Positions 43,698 to 52,619 of a DNA stretch of 64,000 nt are shown here, piece after piece. The DNA comes from Streptomyces sp. SCUT-3. GTDB taxonomy: Bacteria; Actinomycetota; Actinomycetes; Streptomycetales; Streptomycetaceae. The position numbers and the translations under genes are program-made. The number at the start of each line of letters is the position of its first letter. The stretch's first letter is position 1. A model generated the notes under the pieces. That model was not told where the DNA came from, did not search any database, and was given only the letters and a program-made list of their open reading frames with translations. The stretch spans positions 1,310,501 through 1,374,500 of the forward strand of contig NZ_CP046907.1 of the NCBI RefSeq assembly GCF_014083985.1, written 5' to 3'.

Positions 43698-45197
43698 TCA
43701 GTGCCGCGTGCTCACCCGGCTGTGGCTGCGGCCGAAGAAGAAGTAGACGGCGAAGCCGAGGAGCATCCACACCGCGAACCGCAGCCAGGTCTCCAGCGGC
43801 AGGTTGAGCATCAGCCACAGGGAGGCCAGCACGGAGGCCGCCGGCAGCCACGGCACCAGGGGGGTGCGGAAGTTGCGCGGCAGGTCGGGGCGGGTGCGGC
43901 GCAGCACGACGACGCCGACGGCGACCACCACGAAGGCGAAGAGGGTGCCGATGTTGACCAGTTCGGCGAGCTCGCTGATGGAGGTGAATCCGGCGACGAC
44001 CGCCACCAGCACGCCCAGGACGACGGTGGAGCGGTAGGGGGTGCCGAACTTCGGGTGGACCCGGGAGAAGCCGCGGGGCAGCAGCCCGTCGCGGCTCATG
44101 GCGAAGAAGACGCGGCTCTGGCCCAGCAGCATGATCATGCACACGGAGGTGAGGCCGACGATGGCGCCGAAGCTGATCAGTCCGGCCCAGAACGGACGGC
44201 CGACGGCCTTGAAGGCGTCCGCCAGGGGCGCGGAGACGCTCAGGTCGCTGTACTTCTGCATCCCGGTGACGACGACCGAGACGGCCACGTACAGGACCGT
44301 GCAGATGGCGAGGGAGCCCAGGATGCCGCGCGGCAGGTCGCGGGCGGGCCTGCGGGTCTCCTCGGCCGCCGTGGCGACGATGTCGAAGCCGATGAAGGCG
44401 AAGAATACGACCGCCGCCCCGGCGAAGATGCCCATCACGCCGAAGTTGGAGGGGGTGAAGCCGAAGAGCGCCTGGACCGCCGACTGGTCGATCCCCCGGC
44501 CGCCCTGGGTCGGCTCGGCCGGCGGGACGAACGGCCGGTAGTTCTCCCCCTTGACGAAGAACGCGCCGACCGCGATGACCAGCAGGACGACGGTGACCTT
44601 GATGCCCACGATGATCGTGGTCACCCGCGAGGACAGCTTCACGCCGGCCACCAGAATCGCGGTGACCAGCAGGACCAGCAGGGCCGCCAGCAGGTCGAAG
44701 CCGCCCCCGTTGGACGGCCCGCGCAGCCAGTCGGGGAGGGTCACCCCGGCGGTTGCCAGGAGGGACTGCGCGTAACCGGACCAGCCGACGGCGACCACGG
44801 CGCAGCCCAGCGCCAGCTCCAGCACCAGGTCCCAGCCGATGATCCAGGCGGGGAACTCGCCGATCGAGGCGTAGGCGAAGGTGTAGGCCGATCCGGCGAC
44901 CGGCACGGTGGAGGCGAACTCCGCGTAGCACAGTGCGGCCAGCGCGCAGACCACTCCGGCGGCGACGAACGACAGGGCCACGGCGGGCCCTGCGGTCTCC
45001 TTGGCGACCTTGCCGGTCAGCACGAAGATGCCGGTGCCGATGATGACGCCGACGCCGAAGACGGTCAGGTCCAGCGCCGACAGCGACTTCCGGAGTGCGT
45101 GCTCGGGCTCCTCGGTGTCCCGGATGGACTGCTCGATCGACTTGGTGCGCAGCATCCCGCCGCTGCCCGGCCGGTCCCGGGTGCTTCTCGTTTCCAT
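43698..45197 (-). CDS. APC family (CAT-type) amino acid permease
   Basis: A 499-residue transporter with about 12-14 membrane helices. The first helix carries FGVGVIIGTGIFVLTGKVA, the consensus substrate-binding stretch of APC carriers, and the next ends AALCYAEFASTVPVAGSAYT. FFAFIGFDIVATAAEETRRP (helix 6-7) matches the cationic amino-acid transporter subgroup. It ends FFFGRSHSRVSTRH. GGAGGTG lies eight bases before ATG 45197. Cationic or branched substrates are plausible. It is related to, but distinct from, the permease at 59783-61219. Its leader contains an 11-bp hairpin. Confidence 0.92.
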   Translation of the reverse strand: METRSTRDRPGSGGMLRTKSIEQSIRDTEEPEHALRKSLSALDLTVFGVGVIIGTGIFVLTGKVAKETAGPAVALSFVAAGVVCALAALCYAEFASTVPVAGSAYTFAYASIGEFPAWIIGWDLVLELALGCAVVAVGWSGYAQSLLATAGVTLPDWLRGPSNGGGFDLLAALLVLLVTAILVAGVKLSSRVTTIIVGIKVTVVLLVIAVGAFFVKGENYRPFVPPAEPTQGGRGIDQSAVQALFGFTPSNFGVMGIFAGAAVVFFAFIGFDIVATAAEETRRPARDLPRGILGSLAICTVLYVAVSVVVTGMQKYSDLSVSAPLADAFKAVGRPFWAGLISFGAIVGLTSVCMIMLLGQSRVFFAMSRDGLLPRGFSRVHPKFGTPYRSTVVLGVLVAVVAGFTSISELAELVNIGTLFAFVVVAVGVVVLRRTRPDLPRNFRTPLVPWLPAASVLASLWLMLNLPLETWLRFAVWMLLGFAVYFFFGRSHSRVSTRH

Positions 45198-45223
45198 GGG
45201 CGCACACCTCCACGTGTGGTTTT

Positions 45224-45251
45224 CCGCCGCCCGCTGCGTCGCGGGCGGCGG
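45224..45251 (-). other. Hairpin in the leader of the permease gene
   Basis: CCGCCGCCCGC (45224-45234) pairs with GCGGGCGGCGG (45241-45251) around six bases, 27 bases before the permease start and just before the ribosome site. It could be a second terminator of dxs or a leader structure. Confidence 0.4.
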
Positions 45252-45313
45252 GCCGTCGGCACAGCGCTGTTCACAGCCTCGCACCGGATCGGCGCCTTCA
45301 CACCCGGTACGGG

Positions 45314-45355
45314 CACGGGCCCGTACCTCCCCCCGGGGGGAGGTACGGGCCCGTG
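45314..45355 (-). terminator. Perfect 42-bp palindrome, terminator of dxs
   Basis: Positions 45314-45334 are the exact reverse complement of 45335-45355 with no spacer, giving a 21-bp stem centred on CCCCCCGGGGGG. It lies 35 bases after the dxs stop. Confidence 0.75.
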
Positions 45356-45389
45356 GGGGTCCGGTGCGCGGGGTGTGCGCGGGGCGGGT

Positions 45390-47342
45390 TCAGTCCCGGG
45401 CGACGCCGGCCGGCTCGTCGTCGTAGCGGCCCTCGAGGCGGGAGACCAGCCCGGTGACCTGGCGGGCGATGTCCGGGGCGGTCAGGCCGATCTCGGCCAT
45501 GACCTCCTTGCGGGTGGCGTGGTCCAGGAACTTCTGCGGGATGCCGAAGTCGCGCAGGGGCACGTCCACGCCCGCGTCGCGCAGCGCCTGGGAGACCGCG
45601 GAGCCGACGCCGCCGGCCCGGCCGTTGTCCTCGACGGTGACCACGACGCGGTGCTCGGCGGCCAGGCCCGGCAGGGCCGTATCGACCGGCTTGACCCAGC
45701 GGGGGTCGACGACGGTGGAGGAGATGCCCTGGGCGTCGAGCAGGTCGGCGACCTCCAGGCACATCGGCGCCAGGGCCCCCACGGAGACCAGCAGGACGTC
45801 GGCCCGGGGGCCGGCTCCCGCGTCCGCGCCGTCCTGCCCGGCGGGGCCGGCGGGGCGGCGCAGCACGTCCATGCCGCCGATCCGGCCGACCGCCTCCACG
45901 GCGGGGCCGACCGCGCCCTTGGAGTAGCGCACCACGGTGGGCGCGTCGTCGACCTCGACCGCCTCGCGCAGCTGGGCGCGCAGCTGGTCGGCGTCGCGCG
46001 GGGCGGCGATCCGCAGGCCGGGGACGACCTGGAGGATCGACATGTCCCACATGCCGTTGTGGCTGGCGCCGTCGGTGCCGGTGACGCCGGCCCGGTCCAG
46101 GACGAAGGTCACCCCGCACTTGTGCAGGGCGACGTCCATCAGGACCTGGTCGAAGGCGCGGTTGAGGAAGGTCGCGTAGACCGCCACGACCGGGTGGAGG
46201 CCCCCGGTGGCCAGGCCGGCGGCGGAGACGGCGGCGTGCTGCTCGGCGATGCCGACGTCGTAGACGCGCTCGGGGAACGCGTCGGCGAACCTCTCCAGGC
46301 CCACGGGCTGGAGCATGGCCGCGGTGATCGCGACGACGTCCTCGCGCTCCTTGCCGATCCTGACCATCTCCTCGCCGAAGACCGAGGTCCAGTCGGCGCC
46401 GGCCGCCGAGACCGGCAGGCCGGTGTCGGGGTGGATCAGGGGGACGGCGTGGAAGCGGTCGGCCTCGTCCTGCTCGGCCGGCCTGTACCCGCGGCCCTTC
46501 TCCGTGAGGCAGTGCACGATGACCGGGCCGCCGAAGCCCTTGGCGCGCTGCAGCGCGGACTCCACCGCCTCCAGGTCGTGGCCGTCGATCGGGCCGACGT
46601 ACTTCAGGCCCAGGTCCTCGAACATGCCCTGCGGGGCGATGAAGTCCTTCAGGCCCTTCTTGGCGCCGTGCAGGGTCTCGTACAGCGGCTGGCCGATCAG
46701 CGGGGTGCGCTCGAGGACCTCCTTGGTGCGGGCCAGGAAGCGCTCGTAGCCGTCGGTGGTGCGCAGGGTGGCCAGGTGGTTGGCCAGGCCGCCGATGGTG
46801 GGCGCGTAGGAGCGCTCATTGTCGTTGACGACGATGACCAGCGGCCGGTCCTTGGCCGCGGCGATGTTGTTCAGCGCCTCCCAGGCCATGCCGCCGGTGA
46901 GCGCGCCGTCGCCGATGACGGCGACCACGTGCCGGTCGGTGCGGCCGGTGACCTGGTTGGCCTTGGCAAGGCCGTCGGCCCAGCCCAGCACCGTGGAGGC
47001 GTGGGAGTTCTCGATGACGTCGTGCTCGGACTCGGCGCGCGAGGGGTAGCCGGACAGGCCGCCCTTGGCCCTGAGCCGGGAGAAGTCCTGGCGCCCCGTC
47101 AGGAGCTTGTGCACGTAGGACTGGTGTCCGGTGTCGAACAGGATGCGGTCGCGGGGCGACTCGAACACCCGGTGCAGCGCGAGGGTCAGCTCCACCACTC
47201 CGAGGTTGGGGCCGAGGTGCCCGCCGGTCTTGGACACGGCCTCGACCAGGAAGGCCCGGATCTCGCCCGCCAGCTCGACGAGCTGGTCGGGGCTGAGCCG
47301 GTCGAGATCGCGCGGTCCCTTGATGCGGGTCAGCAGGGCCAC
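45390..47342 (-). CDS. dxs: 1-deoxy-D-xylulose-5-phosphate synthase
   Basis: A 650-residue thiamine-diphosphate enzyme that joins pyruvate and glyceraldehyde-3-phosphate, the first committed step of MEP isoprenoid synthesis. Key parts are [19 protein letters not shown], His73 in [13 protein letters not shown], the diphosphate/metal motif [20 protein letters not shown] and VVNDN, and the central [19 protein letters not shown] with the catalytic Glu. [11 protein letters not shown] and [16 protein letters not shown] complete the substrate site. AAGGAGGA precedes GTG 47342. AGTCTA at 47375-47380 may be its -10 (TAGACT on the minus strand). Confidence 0.96.
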   Translation of the reverse strand: MALLTRIKGPRDLDRLSPDQLVELAGEIRAFLVEAVSKTGGHLGPNLGVVELTLALHRVFESPRDRILFDTGHQSYVHKLLTGRQDFSRLRAKGGLSGYPSRAESEHDVIENSHASTVLGWADGLAKANQVTGRTDRHVVAVIGDGALTGGMAWEALNNIAAAKDRPLVIVVNDNERSYAPTIGGLANHLATLRTTDGYERFLARTKEVLERTPLIGQPLYETLHGAKKGLKDFIAPQGMFEDLGLKYVGPIDGHDLEAVESALQRAKGFGGPVIVHCLTEKGRGYRPAEQDEADRFHAVPLIHPDTGLPVSAAGADWTSVFGEEMVRIGKEREDVVAITAAMLQPVGLERFADAFPERVYDVGIAEQHAAVSAAGLATGGLHPVVAVYATFLNRAFDQVLMDVALHKCGVTFVLDRAGVTGTDGASHNGMWDMSILQVVPGLRIAAPRDADQLRAQLREAVEVDDAPTVVRYSKGAVGPAVEAVGRIGGMDVLRRPAGPAGQDGADAGAGPRADVLLVSVGALAPMCLEVADLLDAQGISSTVVDPRWVKPVDTALPGLAAEHRVVVTVEDNGRAGGVGSAVSQALRDAGVDVPLRDFGIPQKFLDHATRKEVMAEIGLTAPDIARQVTGLVSRLEGRYDDEPAGVARD

Positions 47343-47438
47343 CCGTTCCTCCTTATTCGAGCTTCCGGTCCGATGAGTCTAATGTTCCACCGCGCCGGGG
47401 CACGAAGAGACCGGGGGATCCCGGCCGCGGAAGCGGTG

Positions 47439-47485
47439 GGGCCCCGCCGCCCGCCGGCGCGGGGGCCGGGCGGGCGGCGGGGCCC
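47439..47485 (-). terminator. Hairpin terminator of the xylFGH operon
   Basis: A 17-bp stem (47439-47455 with 47469-47485) has a 13-base loop. It lies about 50 bases beyond the xylH stop, before dxs. Confidence 0.7.
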
Positions 47486-47532
47486 AGGGGGCTGCCGCGT
47501 CCTGGTGCGGGCACGGCCCGCCGGGCGGGCCC

Positions 47533-48849
47533 TCAGGCCCGGCCGGAGGCCTTCTGGGTCTTCCGGGAGACCGAGTCGATCACGACCGCGGCCAGCAGGA
47601 CGCCGCCGGTGATCATGTACTGCACCGCGGCGGCGATGCCCATCAGGGCCAGGCCGGAGACGATGGACTGGATGACCAGCATGCCCAGCAGGGCCGACCA
47701 GGTCCGGCCGCGTCCGCCGAAGAGGCTGGTGCCGCCGATGACGGCCGCCGCGATGGCGTTCATCAGCAGGTTCCCGGCGCCGGCACCCTGGTTGGCGGAG
47801 GCGATCCGGGAGGCCAGGAACAGGCCGCCGACCGCGGCCATGGTGCCGGCGATCGCGAAGACCGAGATCCGGATCCGGGCCACGTTGATGCCGGCCCGGC
47901 TCGCCGCCTCGACGCTGCCGCCGAGCGCGAAGACCTTGCGCCCGTAGGCGGTCCGGCGCAGCAGGAAGTCCAGCGCGACGATCACGGCGAGGAAGACCAC
48001 CAGGGCCAGCGGCAGGCCCTTGTACTGGTTGAGCACCCAGGCCGCGGCGAAGGCCAGGACCGCGAGCGCGCCGGCGCGCAGGGCGATCTCGGCGGTGGGC
48101 CGGAACGGCACCCCCGCGGCCCTGCGGCGGCGGGCGTCCAGCAGCGAGGCCGCGGTGAAGGCGGCGACCGCGACCGCGGCCAGGCCGTAGGCGGCCGCGA
48201 TGTCGGTGAAGTAGTAGCTGGTCAGGGTGGCGACGAAGCCCTCGTCGTCGAGGTTGATCGTGCCGTTGGAGCCGAGCACCTGCAGCATCAGGCCGTTCCA
48301 CGCCAGCAGGCCGGCCAGGGTGACGACGAACGCGGGCACGCCGATGCGGGCGAAGAAGAAGCCGTGCAGGGCGCCGATGGCCGTGCCGCACAGGACCGCC
48401 AGCGCGAAGGCGGGCACCTCGGGGACGCCGTGGCCGATGTTGAGGACGGCGAAGACCGCCCCGGCCAGGCCGCTGACCGAGCCGACCGACAGGTCGATCT
48501 CCCCCAGCAGCAGCACGAAGACGATGCCGACGGCGATCAGGCCGGTGCCGACGACGTCGACGGAGAGGTTGGAGAGGTTCTCCGGGGAGAGGAAGGCCGA
48601 GTCCATCGTCTGGAAGATCGTCCAGATGAGGAGCAGGCCGATCACGACCGGCAGCGAACCGAGCTCGCCGCTGCGCATCCTGCGCCCGAACTCGCCCAGG
48701 TAGCCCTTGAACCCCTCCTCGCGCACCAGCAGGCGCGGGTCGACGGCAGGGACGGCCCCGGGGGCCACCACGGGGCCGGTCTCCTTGCTCACCCCGGCCG
48801 CCCCGGCCGCCCCGGGCACCTTGCTCACCTTGTTCTCCTCGGTGCTCAC
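47533..48849 (-). CDS. xylH: Sugar (xylose-type) ABC transporter permease
   Basis: A 438-residue permease of the ribose/xylose carbohydrate-uptake-2 class. A 60-residue Gly/Ala/Val/Pro-rich cytoplasmic N terminus is followed by about 10-12 helices, including GIVFVLLLGEIDLSVGSVSG, the conserved 'EIDLSVG' of this class, and AFVVTLAGLLAWNGLML. The cytoplasmic coupling loop is ALGGSVEAASRAGINVARIR. AVIGGTSLFGGRGRTWSALL near the C terminus is also family-typical. GTG 48849 overlaps the ATPase gene stop (GTGA). Works with the ATPase and binding protein encoded immediately upstream. Confidence 0.92.
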   Translation of the reverse strand: MSTEENKVSKVPGAAGAAGVSKETGPVVAPGAVPAVDPRLLVREEGFKGYLGEFGRRMRSGELGSLPVVIGLLLIWTIFQTMDSAFLSPENLSNLSVDVVGTGLIAVGIVFVLLLGEIDLSVGSVSGLAGAVFAVLNIGHGVPEVPAFALAVLCGTAIGALHGFFFARIGVPAFVVTLAGLLAWNGLMLQVLGSNGTINLDDEGFVATLTSYYFTDIAAAYGLAAVAVAAFTAASLLDARRRRAAGVPFRPTAEIALRAGALAVLAFAAAWVLNQYKGLPLALVVFLAVIVALDFLLRRTAYGRKVFALGGSVEAASRAGINVARIRISVFAIAGTMAAVGGLFLASRIASANQGAGAGNLLMNAIAAAVIGGTSLFGGRGRTWSALLGMLVIQSIVSGLALMGIAAAVQYMITGGVLLAAVVIDSVSRKTQKASGRA

Positions 48850-49628
48850 TTGGCGACCTCCACGCCGCTGCGGGCCCTGCGGCGGGTCACGGCGTTGTCC
48901 GTGGCGCCGGTGATGGCCGCGATGATCTCCTCCTGCGAGGTGCTGCGCACCGCGAAAGTGCCGTTGTTGGCGCCCAGGCGCAGTACCGCGACCGTGTCGG
49001 CCACGGCCTTGACGTCGGCCATGTTGTGGCTGATCAGGATGACGCCCAGGCCGCGCTCGCGCAGCCGCTCGACGAGGTCGAGGACCTGCGCGGTCTGCTC
49101 GACGCCGAGGGCGGCGGTGGGCTCGTCCAGGATCACGATCCTCGGCTCGCCGAGCAGGGAGCGCGCGATGGCCACCGTCTGGCGCTGGCCGCCGGAGAGG
49201 GAGGCGACGGGGATCCGCACGCTGGGGATCCGGATCGACAGGGTCTGGAGCAGTTCGCGGGAGCGGCGCTCCATCTCGACCTCGTCCAGGACGCCGGCCC
49301 GGCGGATCTCGCGGCCCAGGAAGAGGTTGTTGACCACGTCGAGGTTGTCGCACAGCGCGAGGTCCTGGTAGACCGTCGCGATGCCCAGCTCCTGGGCGTC
49401 GTGGGGGCGCTCGACCCGGACCGGGCGGCCCTCCCACTCGACGACGCCCTCGTCGGCCGGTCCGACGCCGGCGATGACCTTGACCAGGGTGGACTTTCCG
49501 GCACCGTTGTCGCCCACCAGGGCGACGACCTCGCCGGCGTGGACCTCCAGCTCGACGTCGGTGAGCGCCTGCACGGCGCCGAACCGCTTGGAGATCCCGC
49601 GCAACGCCAGGACCGGCGTAGCGGACAC
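48846..49628 (-). CDS. xylG: Sugar (xylose-type) ABC transporter ATP-binding protein
   Basis: A 260-residue ATPase with Walker A LVGDNGAGKSTLVKVIAG near residues 36-53, Q-loop YQDLALCDNL, signature SLSGGQRQTVAIARSLL and Walker B RIVILDEPTAALGVEQT, ending with LISHNMADVKAVAD (His switch). It has one nucleotide-binding domain, whereas E. coli XylG and RbsA have two fused; single-domain versions are usual in streptomycetes. GTG 49628 is chosen because GAAGGAG lies nine bases upstream, while an ATG at 49637 abuts that site. It overlaps xylH by four bases. Confidence 0.92.
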   Translation of the reverse strand: MSATPVLALRGISKRFGAVQALTDVELEVHAGEVVALVGDNGAGKSTLVKVIAGVGPADEGVVEWEGRPVRVERPHDAQELGIATVYQDLALCDNLDVVNNLFLGREIRRAGVLDEVEMERRSRELLQTLSIRIPSVRIPVASLSGGQRQTVAIARSLLGEPRIVILDEPTAALGVEQTAQVLDLVERLRERGLGVILISHNMADVKAVADTVAVLRLGANNGTFAVRSTSQEEIIAAITGATDNAVTRRRARSGVEVAK

Positions 49629-49885
49629 GTGAACCATCTCCTTCACCGCCGTGTGCCGGCGGGGGGTGCCGCGCCGGCGGGATGGCGCGGGCGCGGAGAG
49701 GAAAGGGGGGCGCGGGGGTCGGTGCGCCCCGCGCGAGGACACAGGGCCGTCCGGCGCCCCGCCCTCAGCGGGGTGGAATGGGCGGGCGGGACGCCGGACA
49801 GGTCGGGGGCCGACCCCGCCGTGCGGCGGGGCCGTGCCGGAGGGCCCTGCCGGCCCGTGCGGGCCGTTGCGGGCCCTTGCGGGCC

Positions 49886-50998
49886 CTACTTCAGGCCGGC
49901 CTTCTCGCAGGCCTTGGCGTACTTGGCGGTGCAGATCTCGTCGACCGTGTAGAGGCCGTCCTTGACGACGGTGTCCTCGATGTTGTCGACGGTCAGGGCG
50001 ACCGGGGTGATCAGCACGGACGGGACGCCCTCGGTGGTCGGGCTGTCGACCGAGTCCTTCGCGATCGCGTCGAGCTTCTCGCCGCGGGCCAGCGCGACGG
50101 CCATCTCGGCGGCGGCGTCGGCCTCGGGCCGGTACGCCTTGTAGACGCTCATGAACTGCTCACCGCTGACGATGCGCTGCACGCCCGCCAGTTCGGCGTC
50201 CTGGCCGGTGACCGGCGGGAGCTCGTCGAACCCGGCCGCCTTCAGGGCGGTGATGATGCCCGAGGCCATGCCGTCGTTGGCGGAGTAGACGCCGACGATC
50301 TCCTTCTTGCCGAGGGAGGAGATCGCGCCCTTCATGTTCTCGTTGGCGTTCTCGGGCTTCCACTTCTCGGTGTCGTACTCCTTGCCGATCTTCACCTTGC
50401 CGTCGAGGACGGAGTGGGCGCCCTTCTTGAACATGGCGGCGTTCGGGTCGGTCGGGGAGCCGTTCATCATGACGATCTTGCCCTTGCCGGCCTTGTCGCC
50501 CAGCTTCTCCAGCAGCGCCTCGCCCTGGACCTTGCCGACCTGCTCGTTGTCGAACGAGGTGTAGGCGCTGATGGGGCCCTCGGCCAGGCGGTCGTAGGCG
50601 ACGACCGGGATGCCGGCCTGGTCGGCCTTCTTCACCGAGGACGCGATGGACTTGGAGTCCACCGCGTCCAGGATCAGCACGTCGACCTTCTTGGTGATCA
50701 TCGAGTCGACCTGCTGCTGCTGGGTGGCCGCGTCCTGCTGGGCGTTGGCGTAGGTCACCGTGCAGGTGTCGCACAGCTCCTCGACCTTGGCCTCTATCAG
50801 GGGCTTGTCGAACTTCTCGTAGCGGGCGTTCTGGTTCTCCGGCAGGAGGAGGCCGATGGTCAGCTTCTCCTTGCCCTTGCCCTCCGCGGCCTTGCCGGCG
50901 TTGTCGCCGGCCTGGCCGGCGCTGCCGCAGGCGGCCAGGCCGGCTGCCATGGACACGGCCGCCGCGATCATGGCGGTACGACGCAGGTACGTGTTCAC
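49886..50998 (-). CDS. xylF: Xylose-type ABC transporter substrate-binding lipoprotein
   Basis: A 370-residue lipoprotein with signal peptide MIAAAVSMAAGLAAC and lipidated Cys24. The type-1 binding fold shows LTIGLLLPENQNARYEKFDK, VDVLILDAVDSKSIASSVKK, GIPVVAYDRLAEGPISAYTS, KIVMMNGSPTDPNAAMFKKG, EIVGVYSANDGMASGIITAL and PPVTGQDAELAGVQRIVSGE. This closely follows XylF/ChvE. GTG 50998 is preferred over ATG 51007, which directly abuts GGGGAGGA. A 257-base gap to xylG contains several short GGCCCG/CGGGCC stems that could tune downstream expression. A 37-bp operator lies upstream. Confidence 0.92.
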   Translation of the reverse strand: MNTYLRRTAMIAAAVSMAAGLAACGSAGQAGDNAGKAAEGKGKEKLTIGLLLPENQNARYEKFDKPLIEAKVEELCDTCTVTYANAQQDAATQQQQVDSMITKKVDVLILDAVDSKSIASSVKKADQAGIPVVAYDRLAEGPISAYTSFDNEQVGKVQGEALLEKLGDKAGKGKIVMMNGSPTDPNAAMFKKGAHSVLDGKVKIGKEYDTEKWKPENANENMKGAISSLGKKEIVGVYSANDGMASGIITALKAAGFDELPPVTGQDAELAGVQRIVSGEQFMSVYKAYRPEADAAAEMAVALARGEKLDAIAKDSVDSPTTEGVPSVLITPVALTVDNIEDTVVKDGLYTVDEICTAKYAKACEKAGLK

Positions 50999-51066
50999 GA
51001 GTCCCATTCCTCCCCTGACATGGCCGCGTCGTTGCGACCGAGGTGAGGCGAGTCAACTCGCAGACT

Positions 51067-51103
51067 GCCATGCCGTCAAGAAGTAAATCCTTAACGACAT
51101 GGC
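51067..51103. promoter_or_regulatory. Operator-like inverted repeat upstream of xylF
   Basis: GCCATGCCGTCAAG (51067-51080) and CTTAACGACATGGC (51090-51103) are inverted repeats matching at 12 of 14 positions around nine A/T-rich bases. On the minus strand it includes TTGACG, a possible -35 of xylF. It sits just downstream of the ROK regulator gene's stop and about 70 bases before xylF, so that regulator is the likely ligand-controlled binder. Confidence 0.7.
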
Positions 51104-51121
51104 AACGGTGGCGCGCGTTAT

Positions 51122-52327
51122 CTAAGTGAAGGATGGAGTCGCGGAGGGAGAGGATCCGTCCAGAAGCGTGGAATCGCCCATCTCGCTCAACACCAGCGCC
51201 AGCGCGCCCAGTACCTCGGCACGCGCCCCCAAGGCCCCGTGCACCACGGAGAGTTGACGGGCCGCGCTGGGAATCGCGTAGCGGGCCACGGACTCCCTGA
51301 TGGGGGCCAGCACCAGCTCCCCGGCCTCCGCCAGGTCGCCGCCGAGGATCACCCGCTGCGGGTTGAGCACGTTGCACAGGTTGGCCACGCCCATGCCGAC
51401 GTGCCGGCCCACGTCGGAGACGACCCGGCGGCAGCCGGGGTCCCCCTCCCGGGCCAGCCGCACCATCCCCGGCACCGTCAGGCCGGGGCCGTGGCTGCCG
51501 CCCAGCAGCCCCAGGACGTACCGGGCCGCGGTGAAGGTCTCCAGGCAGCCGCGGTTGCCGCAGCGGCACACCGGGCCCGACTCGTCCAGGGTGATGTGCC
51601 CGATCTCGCCCGCGGTGCCGCCCGGACCCCGGTAGATCCGGCCGTTGATCACCAGGCCGGCGCCCACGCCGCTGGCCACCTTGATGTAGGCCAGGTCCCT
51701 CAGGCCGCGACCCGCGCCCCAGACCACCTCGCCGAGCGCGCCCAGGTTGGCGTCGTTGTCCACGTACACCGGCATGCCCAGGCGCCCGGAGAGCTCCTCG
51801 CGGGGGTTGATGCCGCTCCACCCCGGCAGTATGGACGTCGACCCCAGCACCCCGGTCCCGACGTCGATGGGGCCGGGGACGCCCAGCCCGACGCCGATGA
51901 CCTTCTCCCTGCCGATCCCGGTGGACTCCACCAGGCGGCCGACCAGCTCCTCCGCCCGGTCCAGGCCCTCGGCCGCGGAGACGTCCACGTCGATCGGCTC
52001 GGACTCCTCGGCCAGCACCTGGTGGGCCAGGTTGCCCACCGCCACCCTGAGGTGGCTGTGGCCGAAGTCCACCCCCACCACGATGCCCGCGTCCCCCGAC
52101 AGCGAGACGCTGCGGGCCCGGCGCCCGCCCGAGGAGGTGGGCGTGACCTCCACCGCCCCGCCGTCGCGCAGCTCGCGGACGATGTTGGAGACCGTGGCGG
52201 CCGACAGCCCGGTGGTGCGGGCGATCTCCGCCTGCGTCAGCGAACCGGCCAGCCGGACGGCGCGCACCACCCGCTCGAGGTTGGCCCGGTGCAGCGACGA
52301 CTGCGACCCCGGAGTCTCCACGCCCAT
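51122..52327 (-). CDS. rok7B7: ROK family transcriptional regulator (Rok7B7-like)
   Basis: A 401-residue regulator. A winged helix-turn-helix (about 10-70: VVRAVRLAGSLTQAEIARTT, LSAATVSNIVRELRD) is followed by a ROK sugar-kinase-like domain: VVGVDFGHSHLRVAVGN, GVGLGVPGPID, VDNDANLGALGEVVWGAGRG. The zinc motif is GHITLDESGPVCRCGNRGCLE. Its position between ngcEFG and xylFGH is that of S. coelicolor Rok7B7, reported to control xylose uptake and carbon catabolite repression. ATG 52327 is preferred over ATG 52414, which has no ribosome site. The 292-base upstream gap is AT-richer than average and carries a possible second operator. Confidence 0.92.
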   Translation of the reverse strand: MGVETPGSQSSLHRANLERVVRAVRLAGSLTQAEIARTTGLSAATVSNIVRELRDGGAVEVTPTSSGGRRARSVSLSGDAGIVVGVDFGHSHLRVAVGNLAHQVLAEESEPIDVDVSAAEGLDRAEELVGRLVESTGIGREKVIGVGLGVPGPIDVGTGVLGSTSILPGWSGINPREELSGRLGMPVYVDNDANLGALGEVVWGAGRGLRDLAYIKVASGVGAGLVINGRIYRGPGGTAGEIGHITLDESGPVCRCGNRGCLETFTAARYVLGLLGGSHGPGLTVPGMVRLAREGDPGCRRVVSDVGRHVGMGVANLCNVLNPQRVILGGDLAEAGELVLAPIRESVARYAIPSAARQLSVVHGALGARAEVLGALALVLSEMGDSTLLDGSSPSATPSFT

Positions 52328-52440
52328 CCACTCCCGCCTTCCGAACCGGACGGCGCGACCCGCCGCCCGTCCACGGCGGGAACCGCTGCGAGCGGCCCGC
52401 CGTTTCTCCAACACATGAACCCTAGGATGGGCCGCAGGGG

Positions 52441-52470
52441 TGATGTCCCGTCAAGGGGTTGAGTCTTGCA
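52441..52470. promoter_or_regulatory. Possible second ROK operator / -35 region of the regulator gene
   Basis: CCGTCAAG (52448-52455), nine bases, then CTT repeats the half-site, spacing and start of the other arm of the xylF operator, but the right arm is otherwise not conserved. The motif includes TTGACG on the minus strand, so shared -35 sequence alone could explain the match. Confidence 0.35.
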
Positions 52471-52619
52471 CCACCGAAAAATGGCCATATGGTTCGCATA
52501 TGTCCCATACGCTCCATCACCCGGATGGAGAGGTTCCGAGGGCGGACGCGCGGGCGGACGGACACGCGGGAGCGGGCGGGCGTGCGGGGGTGTGCGGGGG
52601 CGGGACGGCGGCCGGGCCG

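Noticed and set aside
45314-45355. Replication origin or phage attachment site
   Set aside because: No DnaA boxes, integrase or tRNA nearby; position after dxs fits a terminator.
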